From Rutidosis leptorrhynchoides (taxonomy: Eukaryota > Streptophyta > Magnoliopsida > Asterales > Asteraceae), in assembly GCF_046630445.1 (NCBI RefSeq), contig NC_092341.1, positions 33,948,501-34,012,500 of the forward strand: a stretch of DNA of 64,000 nt. Direction: 5' to 3'. The first letter of the stretch is position 1, and each line of letters starts with the position of its first letter. The notes below the pieces were generated by a model. That model saw only the letters and a program-made list of their open reading frames with translations, did no database searches and was not told the origin of the DNA. The translations under genes were made by a program, and so were the position numbers. Shown here one piece after another: positions 59,131 to 64,000 of the stretch.

Positions 59131-61300
59131 CTGATTATAACATATGAAACTAAATAATTCTTCAAGTTTGCCACTTGATTTCATCTTAAACTTCATTTGT
59201 ATCTTGACGATTACAATCTGCGTTCAAACCTTTCGTAATTCTCGAAAACACCTCAATCGGGAGGATGAATCAACCGCACTTCATCTACGTAAGAAGAGAT
59301 TGATGCATATAGTTATGCACCTGAAAACACTCGAAACCTGAGTAAATGTTTAACACGTATCTGTGCTAGCTCCTTTGGCGTTGTTATTACCGAAAATAAC
59401 TTTGCAATCCTTTTCCAAAATTAGCCAATTTTGTCACAGCTCCAGCAAATCAACTTCGATTGTTCATTTCTGATTAGCCTTATTATAACCTTGATATATA
59501 CGTTATCTTTTCGCCATCGTTACCGGGGAACCTTTTACATTCCACCACATTATCAACGGAGGTACCAGCAACTTCACTAACCTTTGACGTTAGCCTCTCC
59601 GAAAATTCATTATATTATTTATTGAAACCCTATCATGTACTAATCCGCATCTGGTAACGAGAATTGCCGTACCAAATACCGAGAATCAGCAATCAGTATT
59701 TTGAATTTCGCAACGTTTCCACATCAATAGTTATATGTATTCATATAACGTTTATCTCTTAGAACTATGACCTTCCATTCTCAAATTCTGAAAAAGTACA
59801 CAGTCTGCGAATTAATGCTCTGAATTTTGAAAAGTTGAATGAAGCAACAAAAACTGTAAACGACCTTAATCATCGAAAGTTTGATGATAAAGAATGGTAT
59901 GTTAGAAAAGCTCAGAAAAATTGGAACTGAAAAACGGATTGAGCTAACCACGAAGGAGACCAAGGAAAAATACAAGGACCATACCCTATATTCAAAGAAT
60001 TTAGGTAATTCTGAATCCGTTGAAATCTTTAGAGAATATCTTGTTCCGAAGTCATGTTAAAATCTTGCGGAAAATTTTCTTCACCATCCTTCAATATTAG
60101 GAATTCCAAGATATCATCGTATCTTTCATTATAAATATCCTCCATATTCCTAAAGATATTTTCATAACTATTCTTATCTGAAATCAAGAATCTCTTCATG
60201 CTATCAGTGTTACATCATATAGAAACTGTTAGTTTCTATATTCTGTAAAATTTCAAGCTTAAAATATGAATGTTATTGAAGTAATGTTGGAAACTGATGC
60301 ATGAGTTAGTATAATATAATGACACTTGATCAACGTGATTATATTACAGTAGATCATGCTGAGTTTTAAATGAAACGTGATGATTCACAGATTATAATGT
60401 CATCATGTGCCATGTTACATAACTCTTTCATTCTGATTAACTTCTGAACATATCAAGAAAATATCTTCTTGATATTTCTATTCTCAGTGATTCTGGTAAT
60501 TTGACAAATAAAATCGTGCATTTACGTTCCTTCTTGTTTAGAACATTAAGTTCATTCGAAACTCTATACTTACGTATTCTGGACCGTTACTCGCGTTATT
60601 AGAGGTCAAGAAGAGAATAAAAAGGCAAAGAGCTCCAAATTATAAGAGAAAATATAAAGCCCAATAACAACACAGAGGTTACAAACCGTGGATATTAATA
60701 CGAATAGCAATATAAAGACACGATAGGATTAAGAATAGTATCACCCCAAGGTACTAGTAGAAGTAAACAGATTTTTCTGGTGGAAGATTGAAAAGAAGGA
60801 TGACAGAAATGATAATTAGAAAAATATCAAGGATTAGAACGGAATTAAGTATTTTCACAATCTTTTGGATGTATGAACTAAGAAAGGAAGTATAGAAATT
60901 GTGAGAATAATAGAACAGAAGAGTTTAATTTATAATGGGAATATCAGACAGAGTAATCTAAGCGGATCACCGTATTTAATTATGGAGATCTTAATTTCCT
61001 TATTCACCAAAGAATCAAATCTTTTAGATTTCGAAGATTTTCTTCATATCCCTTGAATTCTGGAATTCAACCCTCTACGTCAAAAGTTAAGACACGCCTT
61101 ATTTTCTAAATTCAACCATGACTAGTCAAAAGTTATGATGAAACTTGTCTTTCTCATTTCACTATTTTGTGATAGCTTCACTCGTATGCTTCACATGATC
61201 GAATCATTTTATCTATGTTACTCAATAATGATAAAACTCTATTATCAACTCATATTCGTCATGAAAACTTTTTTATTGTTAGTCATGAACACCTCACTAA
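59131..61300. other. Y internal non-coding sequence, no gag-pol
   Basis: No domain is recognised on either strand. Short ORFs (e.g. 59144-59341, 61135-61368) show no homology that I know. The sequence has moderate complexity and may be decayed coding or spacer sequence typical of large non-autonomous derivatives. Confidence 0.5.
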
Positions 61301-61335
61301 AATTTCGGGACGAAATTTCTTTAATGGGTAGGTAC
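61298..61335 (+). promoter_or_regulatory. Y polypurine tract with upstream hairpin
   Basis: AAATTTCGGGACGAAATTT hairpin and TTTAATGGGTAGGTAC directly before the 3' LTR. Confidence 0.85.
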
Positions 61336-61804
61336 TGTGACGACCCGGAAATTTCCAACAAAATTTAAACTTAATCCTTATATGTTTTCGACACGATAAT
61401 CAAAGTCTGTAATGTTGAAGTCTCAAAACCTTTGAACTGTGTTCATGTATGCATTCAACCTTTGACTATTCCTGACAATTCACGAACCATTGTTTGTAAT
61501 TAAATATGTATATATATGTATATATGTAAATAAAAGTATATATATAATAATTGGAGATAATAAGACATAAATAATTAAGTTGTTATTAATCTATAATTAT
61601 AACACATGATTTCTGTACATATTTATTATTAGGTGTATGAAAAATGTAAAAGTTATACTATTAACCTAACCTTCATTATAAATGTTAATATTAATATTTG
61701 TATTATTGAAATATATATAATATAAGAAACTTAAGATGTACAAGTATTGTTATTGATATTATTATTATCATTACTAATTCTACTATTATTATTATTATTA
61801 TTTA

Positions 61805-61848
<44 letters not shown>

Positions 61849-63148
61849 GTTTCATTATTATTAATAAAATTAATATTAAATATTAATGATTATATTATTA
61901 TGTTTCTTTATATAATTAATATACAAATATAAATTCGATATACGGATATAGATATATACATAAAAACATATAACTTGATATATCTTAACTAATATTTGTA
62001 TTAATATCAGATATTAAAATTACCTTTATAAGTAACAATCATTATTAACATCATTAATAATAATATTATTGTTATCATCTTATATTATTGTCATTAGTTA
62101 TTAGTATTACTATTACTATTACTAGTAATTGTATAATTATTATTGTTATATTTAAGATTTATATATAAATATAATTATATAAATATAATTATATAAATAT
62201 ATAAGATATACAAATACAGGATATAAAAATAGATGTAGATATATACATTTACATAAAAATAAGCGACTATATACCATTATATAATAGGAAATTTGTATTA
62301 ATATTATAAAGATAAGTATTATTATTATTATTATTAATATAATTATTAATTAGTAATATTAATTAATTATAAAGTGGATAAAATAAAAGACATAACTTAC
62401 GCGTAACAACTACTTCTATCAGTTTCATTATTTTTTTCTGCCCGTGATATTTTTTGTCAACTATCACCAACCCTACAAACTCATTCCATCCTCTCTTAAA
62501 TCTCGACAACAAACCAGTTAAATTCTTCAATTTCTGTTATCAAATATCAACCATGATCGTGAATTAAGCAGAAGACAGATACTATTTTTTTTCTTCGCAG
62601 GTCGATACCTCTGTATCATATCCCTTTATTCAAAATTCTAGTTTGAAACAATCTTCAAAATCTAAATATGTAATTGTGTTAGGAATTATCAACTAAAACT
62701 ATCTGTGAAGTTTCACATTCCAATTCTTTTTATCGATCGAGAATTTGTGAGTCAAAGTTCAAAAATCTAAAAGTCAAACATCGTTCTTCAGCTAAATTCG
62801 TATTCAAGGTGATGTTTCCAGTTAAATTAATGATTGGGAAAGTTTTTAGGAGTAATTTGAAATATAGTTTGTATTATAATCTTTGTCTATAACTTTCTTG
62901 AAACCAAAATCAATTTTTTTTCTTTTTGAAAGCTCGACTGCAGTAGCAGATTTATAATTTTTTTTATTATGAACCATTGATATTAATCAGTTATTGTTAT
63001 TGTGATGTATTTAAAATCTTTAAAATCAAATCACAATTCATTGTAACAAGTTCTGGTCGACCAGTTGTGTGAGGAGGAAGAAGATAGATAGAACACAGGA
63101 ACGTACGGGTTATATGTAATTCTTTTCTGTAATATTTCGGAAAAAGGG
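61336..63148 (+). repeat. Y 3' LTR (first 1.8 kb, interrupted)
   Basis: It starts TGTGACGACCCGG and follows the 5' LTR to CGGAAAAAGGG, equivalent to position 54773, where a family-2 LTR begins. It differs from the 5' LTR by scattered substitutions and TTA-tract length. Confidence 0.88.
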
Positions 63149-64000
63149 TGTAGTGACCCGAACTTTTCCATGTTTATATATATTAATTGAGATTGATATT
63201 TACATGACTAAATATTTCCAACGTGTTAAGCAATCAAAGTTGTTAAGACTTGATTAAATGAAATAAGTTTCATATAGACAATTAATCACCCAAGTTGACC
63301 GGTGATTCACGAACGTTAAAACTTGTAAAAACTATATGATGACATATATATGGATATATATATAGTTAACATTATATTATGATAAGTAAACATATCATTA
63401 AGTATATTAACAATGAACTACATATGTAAAAACAAGACTACTAACTTAATGATTTTGAAACGAGACATATATGTAACGAATATCGGTGTAACGACATTTA
63501 ATGTATATATATATCATATTAAGAGATATTCATACATCATAATATCATGATAATATAATAATTTAAAATCTCATTTGATATTATAAACATTGGGTTAACA
63601 ACATTTAACAAGATCGTTAACTTAAAGGTTTCAAATCAACATTTACATGTAACGACTAACGATGACTTAACGACTCAGTTAAAATGTATATACATGTAGT
63701 GTTTTAATATGTATTCATACTCTTTTGAAAGACTTCAAGACACTTATCAAAATACTTCTACTTAACAAAAATGCTTACAATTACATCCTCGTTTAGTTTC
63801 ATCAACAATTCTACTAATATGCACCCGTATTCGTACTCGTAAAATACACAGCTTTTAGATGTATGTACTATTGGTATATACACTCCAATGATCAGCTCTT
63901 AGCAGCTCATGTGAGTCACCTAACACATGTGGGAACCATCATTTGGAAACTAGCATGAAATATCTCATAAAATTACAAAAATATGAGTAATCATTCATGA
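63149..64000 (+). mobile_element. Family-2 LTR inserted in Y 3' LTR, continues past window
   Basis: It starts TGTAGTGACCCGAAC and matches the first ~850 bp of O and F2 LTRs. Left flank AAGGG is the expected duplication; the right side is outside the window, so full element or solo LTR cannot be decided. Confidence 0.88.

Overview
This is plant nuclear DNA from a repeat-rich chromosome region, most likely of the daisy family (Asteraceae). The basis is the Ty3/Gypsy chromovirus families with long 2.7-4 kb LTRs, the FERONIA-like tandem-kinase gene family, AT-rich intergenic sequence, canonical plant introns, and plant-type TTTAGGG repeats. The family-level placement rests on remembered resemblance, not on a search. 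No bacterial genes, CRISPR arrays or rRNA genes are present.

Left part (1-13.4 kb). A hAT-like MITE (109-623, 8-bp TSD) and a tRNA-derived SINE (950-1271, minus strand, 12-bp TSD) are followed by an open fragment of the C-terminal part of an RT-associated protein with a Cys/His motif and a possible endonuclease-like domain. That fragment is split cleanly by a complete minus-strand Tekay-like Gypsy element (1756-12736, 5-bp TSD TGTGC). The element's two 2739-bp LTRs have equal length and identical sampled ORFs. Its 1472-aa Gag-Pol is intact, so it looks recent and potentially autonomous.

Host-like gene (13.99-19.0 kb, minus strand). Three phase-0 exons with canonical splice sites encode two successive FERONIA-like kinase domains, both lacking catalytic residues. 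The 3' end of the gene appears to be missing. The large second intron holds retroelement debris and a TA microsatellite.

Fold-back array (19.4-22.96 kb). Five ~650-710 bp units, each a long imperfect palindrome with telomere-like repeats at the centre, lie in orientation + - + + -. They are separated by (TA)n tracts.

Right part (25.1-64 kb). This is a deep nest of LTR elements. A 5'-truncated Gypsy copy (25146-29702) comes first. The 5' LTR of element X (30227-52949) follows. X contains a solo LTR S (32475-35117, TSD GAAAC) and a second solo-type LTR O (35577-52298, TSD AGATC). O in turn contains a full-length, degenerate element F2 of its own family (37030-50468, TSD TAACT). The primer-binding site of X is cut by element Y (52959 to the window end), which has LTRs and accessory sequence but no gag-pol. 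The 3' LTR of Y is cut by another family-2 LTR (63149-64000+).

Common design. The three elements with visible internal regions (1, F2, Y) share an organisation not explained by gag-pol alone. They have a leader with a repeated GCATTAGTG motif. They carry accessory ORFs between PBS and gag: an acidic Glu-rich ORF in element 1 and F2, an F-box ORF in F2, and a coiled-coil ORF in Y. Next comes a non-coding module that folds as a hairpin inside an outer stem whose base pairs change in a compensatory way, and which contains a copy of the polypurine tract. A GTGAGT...TTCTCAG block of about 470-505 bp, resembling an intron, recurs near the 3' end of the LTRs of every family here. This shared architecture is the best candidate for something under-described.
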